From NCBI RefSeq assembly GCF_029227915.1, contig NC_079878.1, positions 12,276,001 through 12,340,000 on the forward strand: a stretch of DNA of 64,000 nt, read 5' to 3'. Shown piece by piece: positions 32,909 through 44,052 of this stretch (within the stretch, counting starts at the first letter, position 1; every line of letters starts with the position of its first letter). Below the pieces are notes generated by a model that was not told the DNA's origin, did not search any database, and was given only the letters and a program-made list of their open reading frames with translations. The translations under genes were made by a program, and so were the position numbers. Source of the DNA: Hydractinia symbiolongicarpus (Eukaryota; Cnidaria; Hydrozoa; Anthoathecata; Hydractiniidae).

Positions 32909-35900
32909 TTAGATCCACTGTTCAATTAACTTGCCCTTCTGCAGTGTTTGAATGAGTTGACTACATTGAGCTCCACGTTTTGTGAGACAATTGGCAAGTT
33001 GATAAGATCCTGGGCACCATTTTACACTTCTAATTTCACCCCTACTTAATGATTCTTTGATAGTGCTGATGTCAATACATAGTCTTCGATCATCAACCAT
33101 TTTTGTCGAGTTAATGGCTTCAATAACACTTTTGTTGTCTACAATTGCATCAATAGGAAAAGCTTGCACCACCATTGATGCTGTCTGTTGTCCAAATATT
33201 TCAAGCAACATGTTTTGATGAAAAATAGCATCTTCCAATCCCTCCTGAAGACTTAAGGCTTCAGCTGCAATGGTTGATCGAACAATACGTTTGATCTTAT
33301 TAGCTTGCCAAGACAATACACAGCAGTGATTGTTTGCATCAGCAAGAAAGACAATATGCCCACCCATGCTGGATACACCATCACTGAGATTTGCATGTGA
33401 TGCATCTGAGAAAACAATAATACGCCATGTTTTTATCTCTGCAAGAAATGGGTAAAATATTGTGCATGATCCTTGCTTCAGCTTGCGTGTGTTTTTAGTC
33501 GCTCGAATAAGATCGTGAACACATGCATTCTTAAATTTTGTGCTTAAATCCACCACATCATATGCCAGATTAGGCCTTGGGCAACCCAGTTGAGACGTCC
33601 AACAATTGAATGTAGTTGGGTATATTCAGTGTTGGTTAGTTCTTCTTTCTTTTGCGACAATCGCTGCGAAGATATACATGGATTTTCAATGTTATCCACA
33701 TATTGATTCTGCTGTAACATTATTCCAGACTCAATTTGCTCTATTTCAAAACCAACATAACTGAAGACGTTTTCTTCGAACTTACCAACAATGAAACGTT
33801 CCTTCAAACGGTCGCTCACACACTCTTGAAAAACACTGGAACCAGCATGCAGAAAATCATCAACATGGCAAGCGAAAATACCATGTAATTCACCATCCTT
33901 CTCAAAATAGAATAATGCAGGATCCAATATGGATTGATGGCATTCAGACCGCAACAACTCTTCACGTACACTGTCATAAAACTGCCTTGCGGCATCATTC
34001 AAACCATACAGACAGTGATTTAATTTCCAGACAAAACCATCAGCAGTATCTGCTTCTGTTGGTGGCTTTACATAGACTGTTCTAGCTAATTTCTTCCCTT
34101 GCAAAAATGCTGATTTTATGTCCGTGACTTGCATCTTCCATTTCTTCATATTAGTTACAACAAAGAATATTCCTAAACCACTCTTGCTAACAGTTGGAGA
34201 GTCTAACAATTCTCTTCATACCCTCTGGCAACTAATCGAGCTCGCACTGCATCACCTTTCATCCATAAAACCCATGTTGTCGATATCGTCTCCTGGTGTT
34301 TGTTTGGCACTTCCTCGTATGTTCGAAAAGATTTGAGTTTAAGCAACTCTTCTTGCTTTGCCACAAGACAATCAGCATTGTTGTGATCTTCTTTCGGTAC
34401 CAAAACTATGTTGACATGTTCATGTGCCATTGTTTTGACACTATCATTCTGTGCAGAATTAGGAACATCATTCTTCTGTGTAGAATCAACATGAAAATCC
34501 CATTGCAAACCTTTCAAATTCACAGATGTTGAAGTTCCTGTATCAACATCTTTGACGTTGAACCAATCTTTGTGTTTTCCTGAGGATTTACCTGCACGGC
34601 CAAGCACTCTCACTTTTGAGACAACACTATCTCCAACGTGCTGTATTGTCAAGACATCGTTCTTTTTGGGATAGCGTTTTACATCCATGTCACTCCTGCT
34701 AGAAACTGCCTCTTTGTCAAATGCTGGCACGGGATTCACAGGGCGAGTATGTTCCTGTGGCACTGTATTGCTGAATTCTTCTGTAAAAGCATGCCTGTCA
34801 TTGATGGCTTTTTCCTTAGGATGAACAAATTCATCACCTCGACTTTTTATTTCAATATTCTCCTTGGTGTTTGTCATTGAATAATTCATTTTGATGAGAC
34901 GATTGGGAGATACACGCACAAAAACTGAGCCATGTCGAACAAATATAACTTTTCCATCTTGGAAAATCACTCTCGCTGGTCCAAGCCAACGGTCATGTCC
35001 CTCTCTCTTGTAATAGACGTTGTCACCATGTTCAAACGTCTCTTCGGATGATCGAATCTTGGTTCGTAGTGCACGTCTAATTCTTTCTGAAGCTTCTGAT
35101 TGAATAAAACTTTTTCTTGCTTCATGAAGTGCATTAAGATGTTGAGCAAGTATTGCACTTGACGTTGATCCTTCAAGAGCTGGTGGTGTAGCTTCCATAA
35201 TGTTTGGTAGGTTAGGATTTTTACCAAACACTAGTTGATAACTGCTGAAACCATGCCACATCTGTAAAGCGTTTTTGCCATTGTAGCCCAAGCAAGTAAA
35301 ACTTCAACAGGGGTCTTTGGGCACTGGTCAATCATTTTGAGAAGCATAGAATCTGTAACTGCATGGACTCTTTCACAGAGGCCATTTTGAAAAGGGCTCT
35401 CCGCAGCTGTTGTACATACTTGAACGTTAAGAATACTTGCAACTTCCCTAGATTCTTCAGAAGTAAATTCACTTCCATTGTCTGTCAGCATGGCTTGCAT
35501 TACTCCATACCCTGCACCAACCCAATGAAGCATTATAGTATCAATAACATCACTGGGCTTTTTTCTTGGTATAAACTTCGAAACTGTCAACCTAGACCAC
35601 ATATCAATGATATGTAGGATCCAACGACCACTCCAACTCTTGAGGTCCATTGCTACTTTTTCATTAAATTCAGCTGCCATTGGCAAGCAAACAGCAGGTC
35701 GAGGTGGAGTTTTTTTGTGTGTTTTGCATAATTCGCATTTTTCTTCTATCATTTTGAGATCTGGGCATCCTTCAATAATGAGACTAATTTCATTCTTGGT
35801 GGATGAGCAAATTGACGATGGAGCTTCAGCAACTTCTGATACAAATGCTCATCATCTAAACTGGATAACTGCACTGCAAATATTTCACTAACTGAGAATT

Positions 35901-37225
35901 CTGAACCATTTATTGGTAGGCAATAGTGACCAGAACTGGTATGGTTCAAAACGACGGTCTTCCCAAAGATCTCAGCAGAATCATTCTCAAGATTCAATTT
36001 GATTTTCCCCTTTCATTGCTTTCAAAGATAGCAATAATGGGATATCAGAAGTAACAACATCGGTATGAATGGTTATCTTCTTACCGGCAAGAGTTGCAGA
36101 AATATCAAAAGCTCCTTGTGATTTCAAAATCTCTCCACCTCCAAATCTAAACATTCGATCACTGTGTTGTCTCTGCAGACTAAGCTTTTCACTTTTATTC
36201 AGGGATTGAATGTAGTCATCAAGCCATTTTTCTCCACAAACGGTGCTTGAACATGCACAATCTAACACAACACATTTAACAGCTTCATCACCAAGCAGAT
36301 GCACTTCTTGTTTAATACCTCCAGTGAAAAGACATTCATTCTCTACAACAGCTGCTTTGGTCAAGTTTTCCCAACTGTGTGGACAATCAGCAATTAAATG
36401 TCGATACGATCCACATGATATGCAGGTTAGAACTCTACCTGCCGCATTCTTTGGATTTATTGTTCTTTCCGTTGTTGTTCTGTTATGGTTGCCAAATGAA
36501 TTTCCTCGTCCTTGTACTCTTCCTTTTCCTCGGCCTCCTTGGGATAAGTATTGACCAGTTCTTTTGCCTCTTCCATAGCTATCACTAGCATTTCTACGAA
36601 CAAATCCAGCAGCTAGTAAAGCATCTTCGTTTTCAGCTAAGTATGCAGCACTTAACTGAATGGCAGTTCCTTTTCTATCAGCTTTGACTTGATCCCCTTG
36701 AAATTTTTTCAAAGATGCTTGTGCTTGCTCATATAAAGTCTCTTTTTCATCATAATTCATACCAGTAAGAACCAATAAACGTTCATCCATAGTAATGTTA
36801 GCATTTTTCAAAAGTTTAAAAGCTAATATTTCTGAAGGCAATTTCATCTTTTGTTTCAACAATTTCTTGTACTTGTGATCAAATTTTGAAATGTAGTCTG
36901 CTATTGATTGTCCTTGTTCACGCCGATATTATTCAAAATCATCAAACTTATCCCACATATCTGCTAAATCATCCTTTTTAAGCTTTGTATCAAGAAACCC
37001 TAACAATGTATCCAGACCAGTGTCTGTCTTTAAGTCATCTATACTTAGTTCATCAAAAACTTTCTCTCGAATACCCTGTTCACTATCTTCAGGTAACGAC
37101 AAGGCAATCGCAATACCTTGTTTCGACTTCGCTAAGTCTGTAATTTCACGCCAAGCTTCTAGCTCTACACGATAACGCTCATAATTTTTCTCTTTAAACT
37201 CTGGAGGTTTGATCTTCACCGACAT
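32909..37225 (-). pseudogene. Copia gag-pol, multiply broken
   Basis: Translation begins MSVKIKPPEFKEKNYERYRV at 37225. Gag has a CCHC knuckle (CISCGSYRHLIADCP) and the protease a VLDCACSSTV active site. Integrase has LHRQFAH and CELC (zinc binding), VAMDLK, LTDNGSEF and the final Glu in NGLCERVH. RT has LVARGY and HVDDF, and RNase H has VFSDASHANL. The frame is interrupted by one in-frame TAA (about 36927) and by frameshifts near 35,985, 35,755, 35,285, 34,205 and 33,560. It stops at 32909. Everything else is well preserved, so the breaks are recent relative to family divergence. This copy cannot make a full polyprotein. Confidence 0.92.
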
Positions 37226-37233
37226 GGTGATTA

Positions 37234-37246
37234 CCCTCTGCTACCA
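37234..37246 (-). promoter_or_regulatory. Primer-binding site for initiator tRNA-Met
   Basis: One base inside the 5' LTR, the element strand reads TGGTAGCAGAGGG. The first 12 bases match the complement of the 3' end of eukaryotic initiator tRNA-Met including CCA. This is the normal primer for Copia reverse transcription. Confidence 0.8.
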
Positions 37247-37247
37247 T

Positions 37248-37345
37248 TGATAAAATTGACAACAATGTAGATTAATGCCAATCAGGGGACCAAGCCCACT
37301 ATCTATTATATACACTAAAATATACAAAGCATATATGAATTAACA
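37248..37345 (-). repeat. 5' LTR of the Copia element (98 bp)
   Basis: Same TG..CA boundaries and length as the 3' LTR. At 98 bp it has little room for a full promoter; TATATAATAG-like sequence inside could serve as the TATA element. Confidence 0.95.
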
Positions 37346-37388
37346 ATAGATGCCTACAATAGGTGCAAGATGTTACTGTCTTGGTTGA

Positions 37389-37682
37389 CATGAAGATTCA
37401 GAGCTCATCATAAGCAACAGTTTGGACGTAGAAGACGGTATGCTGCCAAACTCTATCAAAGCATTACCTGACTCTGTACGTGACGAGCTTTGGTCGTCAC
37501 GTACAGAGCATGCTATATTTTGGAACGATTGCAAACAAAGGATTTATTGAACATCTCAAGAAATTAATACAAAAGAAAAAGAGAACATCAAGTTGGACAT
37601 GCAAGAGGAGTATAGGGCTCCCAATCGAAGTAAGCATGTGACGGATGTCTCACATGGAGTCATTTTCGTTGTACCGATCTGA
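37389..37682 (+). pseudogene. Coding-like remnant of unknown family
   Basis: A 98-codon frame (HEDSELIISNSLDVEDGMLP ... HGVIFVVPI-stop) is broken by a single TGA about 52 codons in. Composition is protein-like (SVRDELWSSRTEHAIFWNDC). The flank on the other side of the Copia insertion (about 32500) also reads openly into this side (GPLQAYVEIDAYNRCKMLLS in another frame), so the retroelement may have landed in an old coding remnant. I do not recognise the family. Confidence 0.3.
37472..37508. repeat. Perfect 15-bp-arm hairpin
   Basis: CTCTGTACGTGACGA, then loop GCTTTGG, then exact complement TCGTCACGTACAGAG. It lies inside the decayed coding remnant, where its two arms encode SVRD and SSRTE. 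Confidence 0.85.
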
Positions 37683-40006
37683 AGAGAAAGCCACGTGGTA
37701 ATTTGTTTTGTAAGAACTGCATGGAAGAAGTAACGGCTAAGTCAGAATATTTTGCCTTTGTTTATTTAATCTTAACTATTTCTGAAGCATTACAAAATTT
37801 GTTTATAGTGACAATTGATTCTAACAAAGAGGAGAACCCACTGGAGCCGCAATGGAGGGTGTTTTTTACTCGATGCGTTGAAAACGGTATATTGAAAAAA
37901 TACATAAAGAGATCTCTGGACCCAGATAGTAATCTTTTGCTCAACCTGAAATCAGGAGGTGCTTTTTAAGTTGTGGCTAATTTTGAGCCATTGGAAAGAA
38001 GAAAGCAAGAATTCTATATGAATATTACAATATATTTAGCAGCAATAACAAACTCGAAATAGTCAAAAAGTATGTGAATTTTTATTGCAGGTTTATGCCA
38101 GTGAATTGCCATTTGGGCGTGTATATGCTGACATATTGCAATACATTGAAGTTAAACTTTTTTCATTGCTTTGTTAGAATATATTCTGGCTAATATTGTG
38201 TATACTTTTTATGTTCGGTTTACACATATATTTTTTTAATATTCTAAGGCTGAATCTAGCTTGGCTACCCCAGACCTTTGTTTACTTAGGCCGCTTTCCC
38301 AGTCTCGAAATGGCAAGAAGCCCGAGGGACAAAGTTGTTACTTGTTATAACTTTGTAATATATATTCATTTTATATTTATTTTATGTTCTTTAACATGGT
38401 TTTAACATTTACCAAAAAGGTGAAGAAGAGACTGATAATTGCTTTAGATTGAGAAAAAATATATCTTTGACTAACTGATTCATTTAATATTCTATGCTAT
38501 ACTACATACCCCATACCTAAGAAAAGAAAATTTTGTGCGAAAAACTTGTTAAGCATCTTCTAGAAGTTATTTATCAGATTAAAAACCTTTATTGTTATCA
38601 AATGACCACATTTACAGCTTTAAAATTAGTTCTTTGGGATAACAGGTGTTAAAACGATAAATAAACTTACCCAGGTACATAAAGATTCACCAATGTTTCA
38701 TTTACAAAAGTCAGAAGAAAATGCCAATCACAGCCTGCCTGCCTGCCATATATATATCAGCGTTCATAAACCAGTCACCACAAGATGATCAGGGCAAAAA
38801 AACTTCATCAAACGGGCCATGCGTACATAATCCACCCATCCTGTTTATAAACAGACCATTTTGCAATCCGGGCAGAACAAAAAAGCATGTATATATGAGG
38901 GCAAACTTGGCAGACCTTTTGAATAACCTTTGCGCTTTTCATCCAATAACTCCCTATTCCTGATTATTAATATTCCTGAATACAAAACAGCACTTTTTTT
39001 CTACTTCCCTGTAACGCTGTAATGTATAGCCAAAGCAATAGTATTTGTAAATGAGTTATAGTTGCATCCAACAGGTAAATTAAAAGCCATAGTTTAAAAT
39101 TTTCATAAATACTTGACTTGAGCAGAGCAGGATGTGCGAAATAGGCTAAAAATATAGCCAGAGAAAAAGCCTTATACTGTTACAGCCTGGCCTCCTATTG
39201 ATACAACAACAAATGTCTGGGATCCCAAGATCTCTGGTTTAAAGCCTAACTTTGGGAGTTTGAGAGGGAACAAGGCATACCAGCCTTTGGAGGCCTGTGC
39301 ATCAGTTGCTTGCCTTGCATTGGCCTTGGACTGTGCCTCGTTGAGACTAAAAGGAAATACTTACGGCCATATCCCCGGGCACGTACTAGAACCACAGGTT
39401 CCATTTTATAGTACCTTCTAGGTGATTTTTTTTATGCAGGTGTGAAAAAGATAATTTTGTTTACAAATGATTGGGAAGCATTCAAAAGGTATATTTATTC
39501 TGAGACGGAAGGACAGGATTACGTAATTAGAAACAAAAACAAAAAAATGAAAATGCTTATAAAGATTCATAGTCAACATTTGAAGCTCTTTTGTTTTTTC
39601 ACAGAGCTAATTTTCGAAAATACCGGAGGTTTGAAATCTATACAATGTTTTCTCACTGGCCTCTGTAGCTCCTTAAAATATGAAAAAGTTAAATAAAATA
39701 CCATAATTTTTGGTAAAAACTTCTTTGCATGTGCACTTTATCACACATCTAAACAATTTTATGTGTGATTATTGTGTTTCCACACATAAATTATAATTAT
39801 GATTTCGTAATTATATAAATGGTCTATGTCTGCTAACATTGTGAAAATTGAATCTCTGCATCTTGTTTGAACCTGCATACAAAAATATACAGTGCTCAGT
39901 CATGTTCTATTAAATGTGTAGTGTTCTGTCAATTATTTAACTGCTGTTCTTGTTAAACATTTAGAAATATTATGCATGTTAATGATATTTAAAGTATCTA
40001 TTAAGG
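37683..40006. other. Intergenic DNA with an unassigned GC-richer patch
   Basis: An ORF at 37703-37969 (88 aa, MFCKNCMEEVTAKSEYF...) has no recognised domain and could be part of the preceding remnant. About 39,170-39,420 is less AT-rich than its surroundings and looks like a dispersed repeat fragment without clear ends. Nothing else is supported. Confidence 0.35.
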
Positions 40007-41005
40007 ATGATTGACATTGAAAAGTATAAAAACAGCATGTATGCTGCAAGGAAAAGAATACAAAATGTGACTGTTCAAACTCCATTACTCTATTCCAAAT
40101 GGCTTTCCAAGGAAACAGGCGCTAATATTTATTTGAAGATGGAATGTGAGCAAATTACAAATTCTTTTAAATTGCGAGGAGCTGTAAACACAATATACAA
40201 GCTTCATGAGGAAACAATGGAAGCAAAGGGGAATATAGAAAAGATTGTAACCGCGTCTAGTGGAAATCATGGTGTTGCATGCGCTTATGCTGCTTCCAAA
40301 TTGAATGTCCCTTTGTCAGTGTATGTCTATACATCAATACCCAAAGCAAAAGAAGAAAGGTTATTGGAGTACAGTAATGTAGAGATTGTGAAACACGGTA
40401 AGGAGTGCTGTGAGGCAGAAGTTTATGGTCGTACTTGTGCTACACGTTCTGGCTTATTATTTATATCACCATATAACAATACTGATGTCATTTGTGGTCA
40501 AGCTACTATTGGACTTGAACTGCTTGACCAATTAAAGAGTTTAGATGCTGTTATTGTACCAGTCGGAGGGGGAGGGTTAATCAGTGGGATAGCACTTGCT
40601 ATTAAGCTTCACAATCCAAATATAAAAGTAATTGGTTGTCAGCCAAAAAATGACTGTTGTATGTTCGAGTCTATAAATGCTGGCAAAATTCTGGATGACA
40701 ACATTATGGCTAGTACTTTTTCAGATGGCACAGCTGGTAGAGTTGAACCAGGTTCAGTTACTTTTGAAATATGCCAAAATTATGTTGATGATTGGGTACT
40801 AGTTGAGGAGGAAGACATCCAGCGTGCAGTTTTTGATATAATGGATAAACAGAAAAAAATAATTGAAGGCGCTGCAGGATTAGCGGTTGCAGCTGCTAGA
40901 AAAAATCAAGCAGAGTTTAAAAACAAAAATGTGGCTGTTATCATGTGTGGTGCAAACATTGGCATTGAAAGTATTAAGTATTTAGTTAATAAATATTCAA
41001 AGTAA
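40007..41005 (+). CDS. PLP-dependent serine/threonine dehydratase or serine racemase, single exon
   Basis: A complete 332-aa ORF without introns. It is a fold-type-II PLP enzyme. SFKLRGA holds the Schiff-base Lys (residue 55), SSGNHG (84-89) is the substrate loop, VPVGGGGLISG (186-195) binds the PLP phosphate, and VIMCGANIG lies near the C-terminus. Length and motifs fit the serine racemase / threonine (or hydroxyaspartate) dehydratase group, which eliminates ammonia from or epimerises hydroxy-amino acids. The Ser after TAS could act in racemisation, but reaction type cannot be decided from motifs. Phrases such as SDGTAGRVEPGSVTFE look more like bacterial dehydratases than animal serine racemases. 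A weak AATAAA is at 41501. The lack of introns in an intron-rich genome suggests retrocopying or horizontal transfer. Confidence 0.9.
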   Translation: MIDIEKYKNSMYAARKRIQNVTVQTPLLYSKWLSKETGANIYLKMECEQITNSFKLRGAVNTIYKLHEETMEAKGNIEKIVTASSGNHGVACAYAASKLNVPLSVYVYTSIPKAKEERLLEYSNVEIVKHGKECCEAEVYGRTCATRSGLLFISPYNNTDVICGQATIGLELLDQLKSLDAVIVPVGGGGLISGIALAIKLHNPNIKVIGCQPKNDCCMFESINAGKILDDNIMASTFSDGTAGRVEPGSVTFEICQNYVDDWVLVEEEDIQRAVFDIMDKQKKIIEGAAGLAVAAARKNQAEFKNKNVAVIMCGANIGIESIKYLVNKYSK

Positions 41006-41602
41006 AAACTATGATATATTTTTTAATGTATTATACAGAGCTTTTTATACTTCATTACAGTAACTGAGTGGTCACTGGTCCTGTAGAACGACCTGAAATT
41101 TATAAGATATCTAAAATCCTGGAATTTATCAAAGAGATATTGAAATCATTATATAGTTAGATTATTCTGAAGGATTTAAAATTTACAGAAAATGTTTTTG
41201 TTTTTTTTGTTATTTAAGAAATTTTATGATGATTTTATGATTTTTTTTATTTAGTCAGGGCAATTAAATGCAAGCACCATGGTTGAAATTTACTTTAAAA
41301 GATCCTTGATCCATGCAAGTTTTGCTGTGTGACCACACAAGCAGTAAATTCAGGTTTTTCTCACGTAGATTTTGACACATCAAATATTTAGATGTGCCTT
41401 CAGGTGTTCTGCATTAGTCAACCTCTTGAAAATTTCAAATTTTACAATTGTTATCAATAGCACACCTTAATCAATTGTTAAAGTTATACAATTTGCTCTA
41501 AATAAAAAGATTGTAGATTTAAAAAAATGGGTGTGTGTATGTTATCACACACCTCTCCTTGACAAGTGTTTAATCAAAAAATTGTCAAATTGTGCATATA
41601 AT

Positions 41603-41824
41603 ATTCATTGTGTAAACTTGAGAGTCACAAGTCTGGTGAAAATTATGTATATATTTACAATAGCCATCTGAGTACAGTTTATGTAAGTTACTTAATGTTG
41701 CACGCATGTAATTATTCATTGTGTAAAAATGAGAGTCATAAGTCTGGTGAAAATTATGTATATATTTACAATAGCCATCTGAGTACAGTTTATGTAAGTT
41801 ACTTAATGTTGCACGCATGTAATT
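41603..41824. repeat. Near-perfect 111-bp tandem duplication
   Basis: 41603-41713 and 41714-41824 are nearly identical. They differ at a few bases near the start (GTGTAAACTTGAGAGTCACA versus GTGTAAAAATGAGAGTCATA). Since 111 is a multiple of three, the duplication creates spurious repeated ORFs on both strands. Confidence 0.92.
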
Positions 41825-43078
41825 CAATGTTACTTTTATGCTAAACAATGTTTACAATAATACCGAAAAGTCTCTCCGTAATTTTTTCATTTTAAAACCA
41901 CCAAAATTACACAGAAGCAAGGTTGAAATTACACACACAATTTTCTTGCATAATTTGTTTGCTGCGTAAAATGGTACAGTTATGCACATTATGCAGGACG
42001 TTTTATTGTAGAACCCTGAAAAAGCTTTATCTCTGTGACCTTTTCCTTTTTAAGATATTTTTATTAGTTTTACATGCATGTTATATTGAACATAACTTTT
42101 CCTTGTCATTATTTACACATTTCTGGAATATTTCTTTAAGTTTTTTATAACACAACATTTCTGATCTTCCATTCTTTTTAGGTGAAATTCAAGCAGACCG
42201 ACAAATACATTAAAACTGAGGGAATACATCAATATCACAACCTAAATGCTCAGGAAATGCTTCCAACACATCTCTGGAACTGGCATGTGGCTTTAAACAT
42301 TCCACTTCAAGAGCAGAACCTTTATCGTCATCAAGTCGCATTAATCTTCCACATATTATTCGGAATCTTTTATTACCTTTTTTGTCAATTTTTTTGGACT
42401 TAACAACGCTTTTCTTTGGGCCTTTCATTCTGTCTAATACAACTTAAAGATCTTAAAGAGACCAGACTAAGATCCAAACTTTATCAGGAATGAGCAGTGG
42501 CTTTTTTTCAATCTCTGAGCAAACAAAGTTGGTGTTAATGTATCATCAATGAACTTGTTGATTCATTGTATAGGAAGTCCTTTGAACTTGTCTTGGAACT
42601 TCCAGTGTTACTATTTTAACTTTGTCAATTGGATTTACTTAACTTTTAAACTTTGATGGTGTCACAACGATAGTAGACTACTCTTTTATGTTTTCTACTG
42701 ACTTACCTATATCTACTCACTTATTGTACCGATTTAAGATTGTCAAACCTGTCCATAGGGTCATTTTCTCCTTTTTCTGGTCCTTGGAACTGAAGGAAAA
42801 ACTTGGTCCAGTCCGTAACTGAGTTATGATTTGATGCATGTGATTGAGAGCTTTGTAAGTCGGGTACGACAGCCATTTCTGGTTTTTTTGTTCCATCCCC
42901 AGCCGAGTCATGCCAGAGACTATAAAAGTGTGAATCTATCCTTTCTGCTTAGCGCTCAGCATGAGAATAGGACTGATATCTTAGGCGGTTGTCTAGTTGA
43001 GCGATTGCTGTGCTTCCACAACTTTCGTAGCTCAAATGGGAGCTTTAAATGTGGTAGGACCCCCTTCGCAGGACCCTC

Positions 43079-43151
43079 GTTGATAGCAGTACCAATAGGA
43101 ACTGAAGAGGCTATCCTGGGTAAACAATAGTAGTAGGAGTAATAGTAATCA
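43079..43151 (+). repeat. SINE/LINE-like 3' tail, copy 1
   Basis: GTTGATAGCAGTACCAATAG and then GAACTGAAGAGGCTATCCTG, GGTAAACAATAGTAGTAGGA matches 52187-52250 and ends in a degenerate (TAG/TAA)n tract. This is a shared retroposon tail. The upstream part (about 42970-43078) may be the body of a SINE but has no copy here to compare. Confidence 0.55.
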
Positions 43152-43434
43152 TATTCCAAAGTACGTTGGACAGGTAACCGAGATTACTCCTTGGTTTCTA
43201 AAGTGTAGTAGATGAGTCGTGAATAAGTTGATAAACGTCAACAGGATCATTGTCAATAATAATAATGGGAAAAGTCCATGATGTCATGACCTCGGTCTAT
43301 ATTTTCCTGTATAGACTAGCAACGGTTAATAAGCCATTAGTATTAAAATTGGTTTAAATCTTTTAACTGTCTAAGTAATCTGTATTATGTATTTTTAGTA
43401 TAAATTACGATTATCAATTTGTAAAAATTTAAAG

Positions 43435-44052
43435 ATGGATGAGAAGTATTTCTTTCCCAGTAATTTGGATCTAATCCAGCAGAACTTTGATTGGTTAAAC
43501 AAGCCGACCATGCCCTTTGAGAGTGATGCTGGGTTCTTTCTTGTAATGGATGAAAAAAAAGATTTTTGGAGAGAAACATATTACAAACCGTCATTTATAA
43601 AAGATGATGGACATTTTGTGTATAAAACTTTTCCTTGCAGTGAAAATATTATGGTTGAAACTGAGTTTGATTTATTTGCGGCAAACCAGTTCGATCAAGC
43701 TGGGATTATGGTGAGGATTGATGAAGAACACTGGATAAAAACTGGAATAGAATATGTAGATAAAGTACATAAATTAAGTTGTGTTGTAACAAAAAAATAT
43801 AGTGACTGGTCAACACAAAACCACATTAACTGTTCACTGGCAATACGCTTGTATAAGATCAACCAAAGTTATGTTGTGGAAGCGAAACAAGGTGATCAGT
43901 GGAATTTCATTAGAATATGTCATTTGGAAAATGACGCAAGCAAGAATGTCATGATTGGTTTGTATGCATGTTCTCCTGCTGGCATTGGAGGAAAAGTCAA
44001 TTTCAAACATATAAAATACAAAAATGTTGACGATTATTCACATTCATGTTAG
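43435..44052 (+). CDS. DUF1349 (concanavalin-A-like fold) protein, single exon
   Basis: A complete 205-aa ORF without introns. Motifs across the length match DUF1349: DFWRETYYKPSFIKDDGHFV, FDQAGIMVRIDEEHWIKTGI, LSCVVTKKYSDWS and IGLYACSPAGIGG. This beta-sandwich family is mostly bacterial and fungal. Its biochemical role is not established, and it has been labelled as an enolase regulator by annotation only. There is no signal peptide, so it is probably cytosolic. It sits 2.4 kb downstream of another intronless bacterial-type gene on the same strand, suggesting both arrived as processed or transferred DNA. Codon use is AT-rich like the surroundings. Confidence 0.88.
   Translation: MDEKYFFPSNLDLIQQNFDWLNKPTMPFESDAGFFLVMDEKKDFWRETYYKPSFIKDDGHFVYKTFPCSENIMVETEFDLFAANQFDQAGIMVRIDEEHWIKTGIEYVDKVHKLSCVVTKKYSDWSTQNHINCSLAIRLYKINQSYVVEAKQGDQWNFIRICHLENDASKNVMIGLYACSPAGIGGKVNFKHIKYKNVDDYSHSC

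Larger units (their letters stand above)
32530..37345 (-). mobile_element. Copia retrotransposon, GalEa-like, 4.8 kb with 98-bp LTRs
   Basis: Identical-length LTRs lie at 32530-32627 and 37248-37345. Both run TG..CA on the element strand and differ at one of 98 positions. A perfect 5-bp target duplication, ATAGA, lies at 32525-32529 and 37346-37350. A primer-binding site follows the 5' LTR. Domain order is gag, protease, integrase, RT, RNase H, which defines Ty1/Copia. Very short LTRs and HVDDF at the RT active site match what I recall of GalEa elements of marine animals. The element inserted by target-primed integrase action, and the flanks rejoin cleanly across it. Confidence 0.95.
41006..43434. 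other. Intergenic DNA between the two intronless genes
   Basis: It holds a 111-bp tandem duplication (41603-41824) and a repeat tail (43079-43151). Weak minus-strand coding-like stretches occur at 42428-42210 (KKGNKRFRIICGRLMRLDDD and VLEAFPEHLGCDIDVFPQF) and 42911-42717. These may be remnants of a decayed element, but I cannot name the family. Confidence 0.35.

Noticed and set aside
34118-36588. Plus-strand ORFs within the Copia element
   Set aside because: They are antisense shadows of the gag-pol frames and have no domain of their own.
41585-41848. Repeated peptides on both strands
   Set aside because: They are created by the 111-bp tandem duplication, whose length is a multiple of three; no independent coding sign.
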